Of a stretch of DNA of 35,643 bases, positions 1 to 8,206 are shown piece by piece; within the stretch, counting starts at the first letter, position 1, and every line of letters starts with the position of its first letter. Both the position numbers and the translations under genes were made by a program. The notes beneath the pieces were generated by a model, which was given only the letters and a program-made list of their open reading frames with translations, had not been told where the DNA came from and made no database searches. Location: contig NZ_JTJR01000041.1 in assembly GCF_001678475.1 (NCBI RefSeq), positions 1 through 35,643 of the forward strand. The letters run 5' to 3'. Source of the DNA: Gallibacterium genomosp. 3. GTDB lineage: Bacteria > Pseudomonadota > Gammaproteobacteria > Enterobacterales > Pasteurellaceae.

Positions 1-8
1 AAATAATT

Positions 9-75
9 ATTAGCAACCACTTTGTCCACTTGGTGTAGTTTTTTTAAAATCAGCAACTATTTTGTCTACTACACC
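9..75. repeat. Two tandem copies of a short intergenic repeat
   Basis: Two imperfect copies of a sequence of the form ATTAGCAACCACTTTGTC followed by TACTACAC lie at 9-30 and 49-75. The stretch also holds an inverted repeat GGTGTAGT (32-39) / ACTACACC (68-75). Relatives of the same unit occur in the opposite orientation at 26267-26292 and 26307-26333, downstream of maeB. No coding potential is visible. It looks like a small dispersed intergenic repeat; its function is unknown. Confidence 0.6.
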
Positions 76-91
76 AAAAAAGATGATTTTG

Positions 92-128
92 GTGAAAAAA
101 GAAAGCCCATAGTTATTTAACTATGGGC
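92..128 (-). terminator. Rho-independent terminator of tRNA-Asn
   Basis: Perfect 11-bp arms GCCCATAGTTA (105-115) and TAACTATGGGC (118-128). Read on the minus strand the stem is followed by TTTCTTTTTTC. It lies 74 bases downstream of the minus-strand tRNA gene. Confidence 0.8.
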
Positions 129-201
129 GAAACTTCTTTTGGTATAAAAACTAAATTTCATAAAAGGAGACAAATAAAACATAGTACCAAAAGAAAAAAT
201 T

Positions 202-277
202 TGGCTCCTCCTGCTGGACTTGAACCAGCGACATATGGATTAACAGTCCACCGTTCTACCGACTGAACTAAGGAGGA
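202..277 (-). tRNA. tRNA-Asn (anticodon GTT)
   Basis: The minus strand reads as a 76-nt tRNA with encoded CCA. The acceptor stem TCCTCCT pairs with AGGAGGA, followed by discriminator G and CCA. The D arm contains AGTTCAGTCGGTAGAA, the anticodon loop reads ACTGTTAAT with GTT at its centre, and the T arm contains GGTTCAAGTCC. It stands alone, with its own promoter (305-333) and terminator (92-128). Confidence 0.97.
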
Positions 278-304
278 ATAGCCCCATTGGGCAATGCGGG
301 CTGC

Positions 305-333
305 ATTTTATTGATTTTGGACCCTATTGTCAA
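305..333 (-). promoter_or_regulatory. tRNA-Asn promoter
   Basis: On the minus strand TTGACA (328-333) and TAAAAT (305-310) are separated by exactly 17 bp. The sequence after the -10 box is GC-rich (GCAGCCCGC), as expected of a stringently controlled stable-RNA promoter. Transcription would start near 298, about 20 nt before the mature tRNA. Confidence 0.75.
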
Positions 334-365
334 CAGATAGCATACGTTAATCTGATTTTATTAAA

Positions 366-802
366 TTATTCGCTTATATTTGTTGGTAATGAGGTGAAAA
401 TTTGTGGATCTAACAAGATATCTTGTAATGTATATTGTGATAATGACTGATAAAACGCAGCAAAAGCATTGACTAAAATAGGCGGTAATTGGCAATTTGC
501 ACTAATGCAACATTGATTTTGCTCACCAAAACATTCGACAATGGCACTTTTTTCTTCTGCAAGACGAATAATATCTTCTAAATTTAATTCACTTGGATGG
601 CGATGCAATCGGATACCGCACCTTTACCACGAATAGATTGAATAAAATTATTCTTGGCTAAATGATGGATAACTTTCATTAAATGGTTTTCGGAAATATT
701 ATAGACTGTTGCAATTTCTTGAATAGTGGATAATTTTTCTTGATGTGCAGCTAAATAAAGCAGAACACGTAAATTATAATCAGTAAAGGTACTTAATTTC
801 AT
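366..802 (-). pseudogene. nsrR: NsrR-type Rrf2 regulator, frameshifted
   Basis: Rrf2-family repressors of the NsrR type sense nitric oxide with a [2Fe-2S] cluster. The N-terminal part (start ATG 800-802) begins MKLSTFTDYNLRVLLYLA and carries the winged HTH (ENHLMKVIHHL). It leaves frame after RGKG. The C-terminal part continues one frame over, near 366-620, with LHRHPSELNLEDIIRL and a cysteine cluster (ECFGEQNQCC then ANC) placed like the NsrR cluster ligands. Inserting one base near 619 (GGTGCGG to GGTGGCGG) restores the family RGKxGGIRL motif and one reading frame of roughly 145 residues. Either the gene is inactive or a base is missing in the sequence. As written, the protein would have the DNA-binding half without the cluster. 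Gene identity is fairly sure; functional state is open. Confidence 0.8.
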
Positions 803-817
803 AATAGTAACTTGATA

Positions 818-850
818 ACGAATAAGGCATATATATTACGCCTTATTCGT
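818..850. promoter_or_regulatory. 11-bp perfect dyad upstream of nsrR
   Basis: ACGAATAAGGC (818-828) and GCCTTATTCGT (840-850) are perfect 11-bp arms around an AT-only core except one C. It lies 16 bp before the nsrR start and 54 bp after the ydgA stop. No T-run follows on either strand, so an operator, perhaps autoregulatory, is more likely than a terminator. It does not match the tightly spaced enterobacterial NsrR site. Confidence 0.45.
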
Positions 851-903
851 GATTGAAACAATGTACTGCTTATTTGATTAATAATGTTTGGCTTATCTTA
901 GAA

Positions 904-2307
904 TCAAGATCCAGAAAATAATTGTAATAAGCCAAATAATATTGCTTCTTGTGGTATTTTTTGCTGATTAAGATAAAAATTGTCCTCTTTTTCCTCAAAA
1001 TTTAAGAGGTAAGATTTATCTGTTTCAGTTAAAACGCCCTGTATCACTTGTTGTTTTAATGCACGCTGAATATTTTGTTGTACTTCATCAATATCAATTT
1101 TATTTTGTGCATTTGTACTATTGATAAATGTAATTGCACCTGAAAGTAGATTATTAATAAATGTTTTATCTAAAGAAAAGTTAAATTTAAATTGATCAAA
1201 TATCTCGCTCAGATGCCCATTTTGGAATGATGAGTTAAGGTCAGCTTTAGCTAATTTAATATCAGCATTTAATACGAATTTATCTTGATTATTATATATT
1301 TCGATCGGGCTAAGAAGTAATTGAGGTTGATTATCTACCAATGTTTTTATTGCTTGATTAAAAGCCAGTTTATCTTGTTCTAAGATAGCTTTAATTAGTT
1401 CTGATACAGCTTCTCCTTTGAGGTGATTAAGTTTAACAACAGAGTTGGTTGCAAAATTTATAGCAGATGATTGAGAACTAAACAATAAGTTTTTTGTTTG
1501 TGCTGAGTTGCTAATCGAATAAAAGTCTTGGTCTTTGGTAAGTTCGTAATTATTAGTTTGATCTTGATAATTGACAGTAATAATTGTATTAGATTGTTCA
1601 TCAATTGGCTGAAAAACAGAAAATTCTTTAATTGAACTTTCACCTTTGCCTGTTGCTAAATATTTCCATTCTGTTAATTTTAGAGCTCCTTGAGCAAGGA
1701 ATTTGTTTATTACTAACTTTGTAGGCTGTTGTTGTTTGTTTTCTTTGATATACATATCAAAATGATCTAATTCCATTAAATATTTGATAGCATTTTTCTC
1801 ATCAATTTGTAATTGGTATTTACTGCTAGACCAATTACTTTGTGTATCTGATTTTTCATCTTTAAATGATCCAGCATTAACTAGTAGATTAATATCAACT
1901 TGTTGTTGATATCCCACGTCAACATTTAATACAAAAGGTTGCCCATTTGGGAAAGTATTAAATATTGAGGCTGTTTTTTCATTTTTAATTAATGTTGTTT
2001 CAGTAGAAGCTGCAACGGGCTTGAAGTTAAATTGTTGCAGTAGGTTGAGTGGTAATGCACCATGGTAAATTTTACTATGTAGTGGCATAGTTAGTTTACC
2101 AATTTGTAGATCATATTGCATATCACTAGAGAATAGATGCCGTTCTAATTTGACGTTTTCAATTTTAATGATGCCATTATCATTAATTTTTTGGATTACT
2201 TGTGGGTAATTCTTTTCAATTTGTGATCCTGTGTACCAAGCGTTACCAACCCAAACGCCTCCAAGCACAATAATGGCAGCAGGAACGATTGCCCATTTTT
2301 TCTGCAT
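904..2307 (-). CDS. YdgA family protein (DUF945)
   Basis: 467 residues, close to the roughly 500 usual for E. coli YdgA. Residues about 5-22 are hydrophobic (WAIVPAAIIVLGGVWVG) and form a single N-terminal membrane anchor. The rest is periplasmic, polar and rich in Asn, Gln and Lys, with beta-strand-like alternation typical of DUF945. No catalytic motif is visible and the biochemical role of the family is not established. A good ribosome-binding site (AAGGAG) precedes the start. The gene lies 39 bp after cyuA in the same direction, so the two are probably cotranscribed, possibly with nsrR behind them. Confidence 0.85.
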   Translation of the reverse strand: MQKKWAIVPAAIIVLGGVWVGNAWYTGSQIEKNYPQVIQKINDNGIIKIENVKLERHLFSSDMQYDLQIGKLTMPLHSKIYHGALPLNLLQQFNFKPVAASTETTLIKNEKTASIFNTFPNGQPFVLNVDVGYQQQVDINLLVNAGSFKDEKSDTQSNWSSSKYQLQIDEKNAIKYLMELDHFDMYIKENKQQQPTKLVINKFLAQGALKLTEWKYLATGKGESSIKEFSVFQPIDEQSNTIITVNYQDQTNNYELTKDQDFYSISNSAQTKNLLFSSQSSAINFATNSVVKLNHLKGEAVSELIKAILEQDKLAFNQAIKTLVDNQPQLLLSPIEIYNNQDKFVLNADIKLAKADLNSSFQNGHLSEIFDQFKFNFSLDKTFINNLLSGAITFINSTNAQNKIDIDEVQQNIQRALKQQVIQGVLTETDKSYLLNFEEKEDNFYLNQQKIPQEAILFGLLQLFSGS

Positions 2308-2346
2308 AATATTCTCCTTAGTTATTTATTTTTTGGTTAGTGAAAT

Positions 2347-3657
2347 TTATTTACACTGATTTTGTGGTTTATTTGCCATAATCTCAATAATTTGGAAATC
2401 AGTATGCTGCATACTTTTACAGGCAATAGAACAAAGATTATCAATACTACGATCAATTGTATGTTCAACGATACCTTCATCACCAGTTACCCCTGTTTGA
2501 TTCATCGCCATTAAAACGGATTTATAGGCAGAGGTAACACTAGTAGATACTTTCATCGCACAGCTGTTAGCAGCCCCATCACATAACATACCGCTAATAT
2601 CACCAATCATACTGCTAATCGCCATCGCTGCAGTTTCAAAGCGATTCGTAATCAGATAAGAGATACCAGCACAACTTCCCATTGCGGCAGTAGTAACCGC
2701 ACAAAGTGCAGAGAGTTTTGGCAGTTTACTGTGAATAAAAATGGCCATTAAATGGGATAGAAATAATGCTCGAGTGCGTTGTTCAGCAGTAACATTTAGA
2801 TGATTAGCGACAACCACAACGGGCATCGTAGCAGTAATGCCTTGATTACCAGATCCAGAATTACTCATTGCAGGGAGAGTGGCGCCACCCATTCTAGCAT
2901 CAGAAGCCGCTGTGGTTTGGATCATAATTCGCGATAATAAATCATCAGATAACAGACCGTCGCCAATATGTTTTTGTAGTGTACGTGCAATATGTAAGCC
3001 ATAATCTTGGCTAAGCCCTTCTTGTGAAAGTGCGGCATTTAATTTTTCAGCTTGATTAATAAACTCTATTTTGTCTAAGGCTACTTGCATGGAAAAATCA
3101 AAGATATCTTTTGTCGCTAATTGATTAAAAATAGTATATAGATCATTGTCAGCCGCTAATTTAGGCGGGGCTTGATAAATAATTTGATCATTTTTTTCAA
3201 TCAACATAATTTGAGTATGTTGATCTTCAATCACGACACGCACCCAATCGTTATCCGCGTATAAAGTGGACTCTGCATAAAGAATGTGATCCGTTTGTTT
3301 GATAGAAACAGAAACTAAATTTTGTTTAAGCAGTTCTTTTGCTTGGGTAATTTGTGCAGAGGAAATATGTTTTAAGACCTCTAAACCTGCATCAGCATCA
3401 CCACCTATTGCGCCAATGGCAGCCGCAATAGGTAAACCAACCATGCCAGTGCCTGGAACAGAAACACCTAAGCCATTTTTCATTAAGTTTGGCGAAACTT
3501 TTCCAACAATTCTTTCTGGGGTTTTTCCTAAATATTTGGCGGCAGTTGCAGATGCTAATGCAAGAGAAATCGGTTCGGTACAGCCTAGGGCAGGCACAAC
3601 ATCTTGTTTAACAATTTCAATTAGTGCTTGTTCGAAAGGTTGTAAGGATGGATTCAT
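2347..3657 (-). CDS. cyuA: L-cysteine desulfidase CyuA-like (UPF0597)
   Basis: 436 residues, the same length as E. coli CyuA (YhaM). Members of this serine-dehydratase-alpha-like family break down L-cysteine to pyruvate, ammonia and sulfide with an oxygen-sensitive [4Fe-4S] cluster. The signature PALGCTEPI puts a cysteine at residue 26. Further conserved-looking cysteines lie in the C-terminal half (SALCAV, GSCAG, MLCDGAANSC), in agreement with cluster ligation. A Gly-rich stretch (SVPGTGMVGLP) is also typical. It is soluble and cytoplasmic. AAGAGG precedes the ATG. The gene is divergent from dnaK across a 306-bp region and is followed by ydgA. Substrate is inferred from family. Confidence 0.85.
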   Translation of the reverse strand: MNPSLQPFEQALIEIVKQDVVPALGCTEPISLALASATAAKYLGKTPERIVGKVSPNLMKNGLGVSVPGTGMVGLPIAAAIGAIGGDADAGLEVLKHISSAQITQAKELLKQNLVSVSIKQTDHILYAESTLYADNDWVRVVIEDQHTQIMLIEKNDQIIYQAPPKLAADNDLYTIFNQLATKDIFDFSMQVALDKIEFINQAEKLNAALSQEGLSQDYGLHIARTLQKHIGDGLLSDDLLSRIMIQTTAASDARMGGATLPAMSNSGSGNQGITATMPVVVVANHLNVTAEQRTRALFLSHLMAIFIHSKLPKLSALCAVTTAAMGSCAGISYLITNRFETAAMAISSMIGDISGMLCDGAANSCAMKVSTSVTSAYKSVLMAMNQTGVTGDEGIVEHTIDRSIDNLCSIACKSMQHTDFQIIEIMANKPQNQCK

Positions 3658-3804
3658 AAGACCTCTTAAATCATAAGCTAAATTTTACGTAAAAATTTCC
3701 CCACTAAATATACACGGTAATGTAATAAGTGCTAGTAAAATCAGTAAAAATCCGATGATTTTTCTTGAGAGTAGAGAAAATTAAAAAATTTTTTATGGAT
3801 GCCC

Positions 3805-3832
3805 CTTGAAAATCTGATTTTAAGTTCAATTT
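3805..3832 (+). promoter_or_regulatory. Upstream sigma-32-like promoter of dnaK
   Basis: A perfect heat-shock -35 box CTTGAAA (3805-3811) is followed after 13 bp by TTCAATTT (3825-3832), a 5/8 match to CCCCATNT. It lies about 130 bp upstream of the dnaK start. Confidence 0.45.
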
Positions 3833-3889
3833 AGTGTGGCACGAATGATAAGGCGAGCAAGTTTAACTAAAGAAAAATTTAAATTTGCC

Positions 3890-3917
3890 CTTGTAATTGA
3901 TAAAAAGAGCCTTATTT
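3890..3917 (+). promoter_or_regulatory. Proximal sigma-32-like promoter of dnaK
   Basis: CTTGTAA (3890-3896), one mismatch to CTTGAAA, then 13 bp and CCTTATTT (3910-3917), a 6/8 match to CCCCATNT. With the element at 3805 this gives tandem heat-shock promoters, as seen ahead of dnaK in E. coli. A good ribosome-binding site (CAGGAG) follows before the start codon. Confidence 0.5.
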
Positions 3918-3963
3918 AGTCGAACGTCAAAAAAACGAATTTAAAATCAGGAGAATAACGATT

Positions 3964-5880
3964 ATGGGAAAAATTATTGGTATTGACTTAGGTACAACAA
4001 ACTCATGTGTTGCAGTAATGGATGGTGATAAACCACGTGTTATTGAAAATGCTGAAGGTGATCGTACAACCCCGTCAATTATTGCATATACACAAGATGG
4101 TGAAACATTAGTTGGTCAACCTGCAAAACGTCAAGCAGTAACAAATCCAAAAAATACTTTATTTGCAATTAAACGTTTAATTGGTCGTCGTTTTACCGAT
4201 GATGAAGTACAACGTGATGTTAGCATTATGCCATTTGACATTGTGAAAGCAGATAATGGTGATGCTTGGGTTGAAGTAAAAGGTGACAAAATGGCACCAC
4301 CGCAAATTTCTGCTGAGGTATTGAAAAAAATGAAGAAAACAGCAGAAGATTTCTTAGGTGAAACTGTGACTGAAGCAGTAATTACTGTGCCTGCTTACTT
4401 CAACGATGCACAACGTCAAGCAACTAAAGATGCAGGTCGTATTGCAGGATTAGAAGTAAAACGTATCATTAACGAACCAACAGCAGCAGCATTGGCTTAT
4501 GGTTTAGATAAAGCAAATGGTAACCATACTATTGCGGTATATGACTTAGGTGGTGGTACATTCGACCTTTCCATCATTGAAATTGATGAAGTTGATGGTG
4601 AAAAAACTTTCGAAGTATTAGCGACTAATGGTGATACACACTTAGGTGGTGAAGACTTTGATAACCGCGTTATTAATTATTTAGTTGATGAATTTAAGAA
4701 AGAACAAGGTATTGATTTACGTAACGATCCATTAGCAATGCAACGTTTGAAAGAAGCTGGTGAAAAAGCGAAGATTGAGCTTTCTTCAGCACAACAAACA
4801 GACGTTAACTTACCATATATCACAGCAGATGCGACTGGACCAAAACACTTAAACATTAAGTTAACTCGTGCAAAATTAGAATCTTTAGTTGAAGATCTTG
4901 TTGCTAAATCAATGGAACCAATTCGTGTGGCATTAAAAGATGCGGATTTAAGTGTTTCTGAAATTAATGATGTTATCTTAGTTGGTGGTCAAACTCGTAT
5001 GCCATTAGTACAGCAAAAAGTTGCTGAATTCTTTGGTAAAGAACCACGTAAAGATGTAAACCCAGATGAAGCGGTTGCGATTGGTGCAGCGGTACAAGGT
5101 GGTGTATTAGCGGGTGATGTAAAAGATGTATTGTTATTAGACGTTACTCCATTATCACTTGGTATCGAAACTATGGGTGGTGTAATGACTACCTTAATTG
5201 AAAAGAATACAACGATTCCAACGAAGAAATCACAAGTATTCTCAACTGCGGAAGATAACCAAAGTGCAGTAACAATCCACGTGTTACAAGGTGAACGTAA
5301 ACGTGCAGCAGATAATAAATCATTAGGTCAATTCAATTTAGAAGGTATCAACCCAGCACCACGTGGTATGCCACAAATTGAAGTTACCTTTGATATTGAT
5401 GCTGATGGTATTATCCATGTTTCTGCAAAAGATAAAGGTACTGGTAAAGAACAACAAATTACGATTAAAGCTTCTTCAGGTTTAAGCGATGAAGAAATTC
5501 AACAAATGGTACGTGATGCAGAAGCTAATGCTGAAGCAGACCGTAAATTTGAAGAATTAGTACAAGCTCGTAACCAAGCAGATCACTTAGTTCACTCAAC
5601 TCGTAAACAATTAAGTGAAGTAGGAGCAAACCTTGCTGCGAGTGATAAAGAAGCTATCGAAAAAGCAGCGAATGAGTTAGAAGCAGCTGCGAAAGGTGAA
5701 GATAAAGCAGAAATTGAAGCGAAAACTCAAGCTTTAATTCAAGCAGCAGAAAAATTAATGCAAGCAGCTCAACAACAAGCTCAAGCAGGTCAAGCTCAGC
5801 AACAACAAGCACAAGGTAGTGCGAAAAACAACGGTGATGATGTTGTTGATGCAGAGTTTGAAGAGGTAAAAGATAAATAA
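3964..5880 (+). CDS. dnaK: Molecular chaperone DnaK (Hsp70)
   Basis: ATP-driven Hsp70 that binds exposed hydrophobic peptides and works with DnaJ and GrpE in the cytoplasm. 638 residues, the same length as E. coli DnaK. The N-terminal ATPase domain starts [18 protein letters not shown] and carries the second phosphate loop [12 protein letters not shown] and the adenosine motif [10 protein letters not shown]. The linker [15 protein letters not shown] leads to the substrate-binding domain and an alpha-helical lid. The C-terminus is a Gln/Ala-rich tail ending in EFEEVKDK, the conserved co-chaperone-contacting end. dnaJ follows after 141 bp. Codon choice is strongly biased toward A/T-ending preferred codons, as expected of a highly expressed gene. 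Confidence 0.99.
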   Translation: MGKIIGIDLGTTNSCVAVMDGDKPRVIENAEGDRTTPSIIAYTQDGETLVGQPAKRQAVTNPKNTLFAIKRLIGRRFTDDEVQRDVSIMPFDIVKADNGDAWVEVKGDKMAPPQISAEVLKKMKKTAEDFLGETVTEAVITVPAYFNDAQRQATKDAGRIAGLEVKRIINEPTAAALAYGLDKANGNHTIAVYDLGGGTFDLSIIEIDEVDGEKTFEVLATNGDTHLGGEDFDNRVINYLVDEFKKEQGIDLRNDPLAMQRLKEAGEKAKIELSSAQQTDVNLPYITADATGPKHLNIKLTRAKLESLVEDLVAKSMEPIRVALKDADLSVSEINDVILVGGQTRMPLVQQKVAEFFGKEPRKDVNPDEAVAIGAAVQGGVLAGDVKDVLLLDVTPLSLGIETMGGVMTTLIEKNTTIPTKKSQVFSTAEDNQSAVTIHVLQGERKRAADNKSLGQFNLEGINPAPRGMPQIEVTFDIDADGIIHVSAKDKGTGKEQQITIKASSGLSDEEIQQMVRDAEANAEADRKFEELVQARNQADHLVHSTRKQLSEVGANLAASDKEAIEKAANELEAAAKGEDKAEIEAKTQALIQAAEKLMQAAQQQAQAGQAQQQQAQGSAKNNGDDVVDAEFEEVKDK

Positions 5881-5893
5881 TCTATCCTCCTGA

Positions 5894-5996
5894 TGTGGCA
5901 GCTTAAGTTGTTGTATGAGCTGCCACAAATTACGAATGGGCGAAGGTGAAATACCTCGCCCTTTTAGCGTATCCAAAGGGGAGAATTTCATCTCCC
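5894..5996 (+). promoter_or_regulatory. Three consecutive hairpins between dnaK and dnaJ
   Basis: Three stems occupy the 141-bp gap. (1) TGTGGCAGCT (5894-5903) / AGCTGCCACA (5918-5927), perfect 10 bp. (2) GGGCGAAGG (5938-5946) / CCTCGCCC (5954-5961) with one bulged A, followed by TTTT, so terminator-like. (3) GGGAGA (5979-5984) / TCTCCC (5991-5996). They could protect the dnaK 3' end and partly terminate transcription so that DnaJ is made at a lower level than DnaK. Confidence 0.7.
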
Positions 5997-6021
5997 ATTT
6001 CATAAAGAAATAGGAAAGCGA

Positions 6022-7143
6022 ATGGCAAAACGTGATTATTATGAAGTGCTAGGTGTATCAAGATCTGATGATGAAAAAGTGATCAAGAAAGCCTATAAAC
6101 GCTTAGCAATGAAATTGCACCCAGACCGTAATCAAGGTGATAAAGACGCTGCGGAAAAGTTTAAAGAAGTGCAAGAAGCCTATGATGTATTAGGGGATAA
6201 AGAGAAACGTGCTGCTTATGATCAATATGGTCATGCTGCCTTTGAACAAGGTGGTGCTGGAGCTGGTGGTTTTGGCGGTGCTGATTTTGGTGATATTTTT
6301 GGTGATATCTTTAGTGATATGTTTGGTGGCGGGCGCGGTCGCCAACGTGTAGTGCGTGGCGAAGATCTCCGTTATGATTTAGAGATTACGTTGGAAGAAG
6401 CGGTCAAAGGTGTCAGCAAAGATATCCGTATTGCAACCTTGGCAACTTGTGATACTTGTCATGGTACAGGTGCAAAAGCAGGTTCTAAAGTGGACACTTG
6501 TGGCTATTGCCATGGTTCTGGACGTATCCGCCGTCAAAGTGGTTTCTTTGTGCAAGAACAAACTTGTCCTCATTGTCATGGTACTGGAAAAATTATTGAA
6601 CAACCGTGTGACAGTTGTCATGGCGATGGTCGAGTTCATAAACATAAAAATCTTTCAGTGAAAGTACCTGCCGGTGTAGATACTGGTAATCAGCTTCGCT
6701 TAAATGGTGAAGGCGCAGCAGGTGAGAATGGTGCACCACCGGGAGATCTCTATGTTGTCATTCATGTGAAAGAGCATGATATTTTCCAACGTGATGGAAA
6801 TAATTTGTACTGTGAAGTACCAATCAGTTTCACCCTTGCTGCATTAGGTGGTGAGATTGAAGTGCCAACTTTAGATGGTAAAGTGAAATTAAAAATCCCA
6901 GAAGAAACTCAAACAGGTAAATTATTCCGATTACGTGGTAAAGGTGTGACTTCAACCCGTTCACATTATCAAGGTGATTTAATTTGTCGTGTGATTGTTG
7001 AAACCCCAGTGAAACTAAATAAAGAACAAAAAGCGTTATTGCAACAATTTGAAAAGAGCTTGGAAGGGCGTAATCAACACCGTCCAAAAGAAAGTGGCTT
7101 TTTAGATGGGGTAAAACGTTTCTTTGATAATTTAGGTAAGTAG
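6022..7143 (+). CDS. dnaJ: Chaperone protein DnaJ (Hsp40)
   Basis: Co-chaperone that delivers substrates to DnaK and stimulates its ATPase. 373 residues, a normal type-I DnaJ. The J domain (residues 1-70) begins [16 protein letters not shown] and contains the HPD motif (LHPDRNQGD). A Gly/Phe-rich linker (about 76-110) follows. The zinc region has four CxxCxGxG repeats ([32 protein letters not shown]), then the C-terminal substrate-binding domains. AGGAAAG precedes the ATG. It is cotranscribed with dnaK through the three-hairpin spacer, with a terminator directly downstream. Confidence 0.99.
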   Translation: MAKRDYYEVLGVSRSDDEKVIKKAYKRLAMKLHPDRNQGDKDAAEKFKEVQEAYDVLGDKEKRAAYDQYGHAAFEQGGAGAGGFGGADFGDIFGDIFSDMFGGGRGRQRVVRGEDLRYDLEITLEEAVKGVSKDIRIATLATCDTCHGTGAKAGSKVDTCGYCHGSGRIRRQSGFFVQEQTCPHCHGTGKIIEQPCDSCHGDGRVHKHKNLSVKVPAGVDTGNQLRLNGEGAAGENGAPPGDLYVVIHVKEHDIFQRDGNNLYCEVPISFTLAALGGEIEVPTLDGKVKLKIPEETQTGKLFRLRGKGVTSTRSHYQGDLICRVIVETPVKLNKEQKALLQQFEKSLEGRNQHRPKESGFLDGVKRFFDNLGK

Positions 7144-7156
7144 TTAAATTAATTGA

Positions 7157-7194
7157 AAAAATAGCGGTTAAATCAAAATAACCGCTATTTTTTT
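7157..7194. terminator. Bidirectional terminator dnaJ / ABC transporter operon
   Basis: AATAGCGGTTA and TAACCGCTATT form a strong stem around 7160-7190, flanked by A-run and T-run on both sides. It can serve dnaJ on the plus strand and the convergent permease gene on the minus strand. Confidence 0.85.
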
Positions 7195-7222
7195 ATCTAA
7201 ATTAAGGTATAACTGGAATTAA

Positions 7223-8179
7223 TTAACTTCCTTTTTTGCGGCGTTTTAATGTATCGATTAATACTGCAACAACAATAATTAAACCTTTTACAATTTGTTG
7301 CCAGTAAGGGTCAACGCCAAGCATATTTAAGCCTTTATTAGTAGTACCAATAATTAACGCACCAATTACACACATTGGAATAGTACCAATACCACCACTT
7401 AATGACACTCCACCAATAACGGCGGCGGCAATCGCATCTAACTCCCAAGCTAAACCATAAGATGGGTTACCTGCATATGTACGAGCAGCTAACATTGCTC
7501 CTGCTAAACCTGATAAAGCACCAGCAAGAACATAAACCCAAATTAAAGTTTTAGTTGTATTAATTCCACAAATTTTAGCAGCATTAAGATTGCCACCCAC
7601 TGCATAGACATGGCGACCAAACGTTGAACGACTAAGCAAAATATGGGCAGCCACAACAACGACAATATAAAGAATGACTAAGCCTGGTAATCCAAAAACA
7701 CTTACATCAGAAATCCAAGTAAAGGCTTCAGAAGAAGCATCAATAGGACGACCATCAGAGTAGAGTTGTGCTGCACCACGAGCGATAATCATCATACCTA
7801 ATGTTGCAATAAATGGTGGGATTGAGCCAATTGCTGTTAAACCACCGTTAATAGCACCTAGCAATGCACCTAAAGCAATAGATAACGCAAAGGCGAGAAA
7901 AGCGGCACTTACACTATCGCCACCTGTAACAATAGAAGCAGCGACAACAGATGTGAGAGCTACCATAGAGCCAGATGATAAATCAATACCAGTGGTGACA
8001 ATGGCAAAAGTTACTCCGATAGCAATAATACCGAACATAGATACTTGCTCAATAATACTCCAAACAGTGCGAGCAGAGAAAAAGCCATCAATGGATACAG
8101 ATAAAACTAAAAAGAGGGCAATTAAAATAAACACCATTCCATAGGCATTTAGCATTTTTTTTACGGCATCATTCGACAT
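7223..8179 (-). CDS. ABC sugar-type transporter permease (RbsC family)
   Basis: 318 residues, nearly all hydrophobic, with about eight to ten membrane segments: the inner-membrane channel of a carbohydrate-uptake-2 ABC importer. Family motifs include GVTFAIVTTGIDLSSGSMVAL in the N-terminal half and the ATPase-contacting loop near GGNLNAAKICGI. SLSGGIGT lies in the conserved loop near residue 260. The C-terminus is basic (LKRRKKGS), as expected on the cytoplasmic side. It is the last gene of the operon, 27 bp after the ATPase. The related operon encodes ribose, galactose, xylose, autoinducer-2 or myo-inositol uptake in other species, and sequence alone does not fix the substrate. Confidence 0.93.
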   Translation of the reverse strand: MSNDAVKKMLNAYGMVFILIALFLVLSVSIDGFFSARTVWSIIEQVSMFGIIAIGVTFAIVTTGIDLSSGSMVALTSVVAASIVTGGDSVSAAFLAFALSIALGALLGAINGGLTAIGSIPPFIATLGMMIIARGAAQLYSDGRPIDASSEAFTWISDVSVFGLPGLVILYIVVVVAAHILLSRSTFGRHVYAVGGNLNAAKICGINTTKTLIWVYVLAGALSGLAGAMLAARTYAGNPSYGLAWELDAIAAAVIGGVSLSGGIGTIPMCVIGALIIGTTNKGLNMLGVDPYWQQIVKGLIIVVAVLIDTLKRRKKGS

Positions 8180-8206
8180 AATAAATTCCTCATACGTAAT
8201 TAAATT

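Noticed and set aside
202-277. tRNA-Asn as attachment site of the accessory element
   Set aside because: No partial tRNA copy seen near the integrase at 26.3-27.5 kb; the tRNA is 27 kb away.
3299-3676. 125-codon plus-strand frame opposite cyuA
   Set aside because: Lies antisense to a well conserved gene, no ribosome-binding site, no recognisable protein features.
5755-6003. Minus-strand frame over the dnaK end and the dnaK-dnaJ gap
   Set aside because: Composition follows the dnaK repeats read backwards; the gap is better explained by hairpins.
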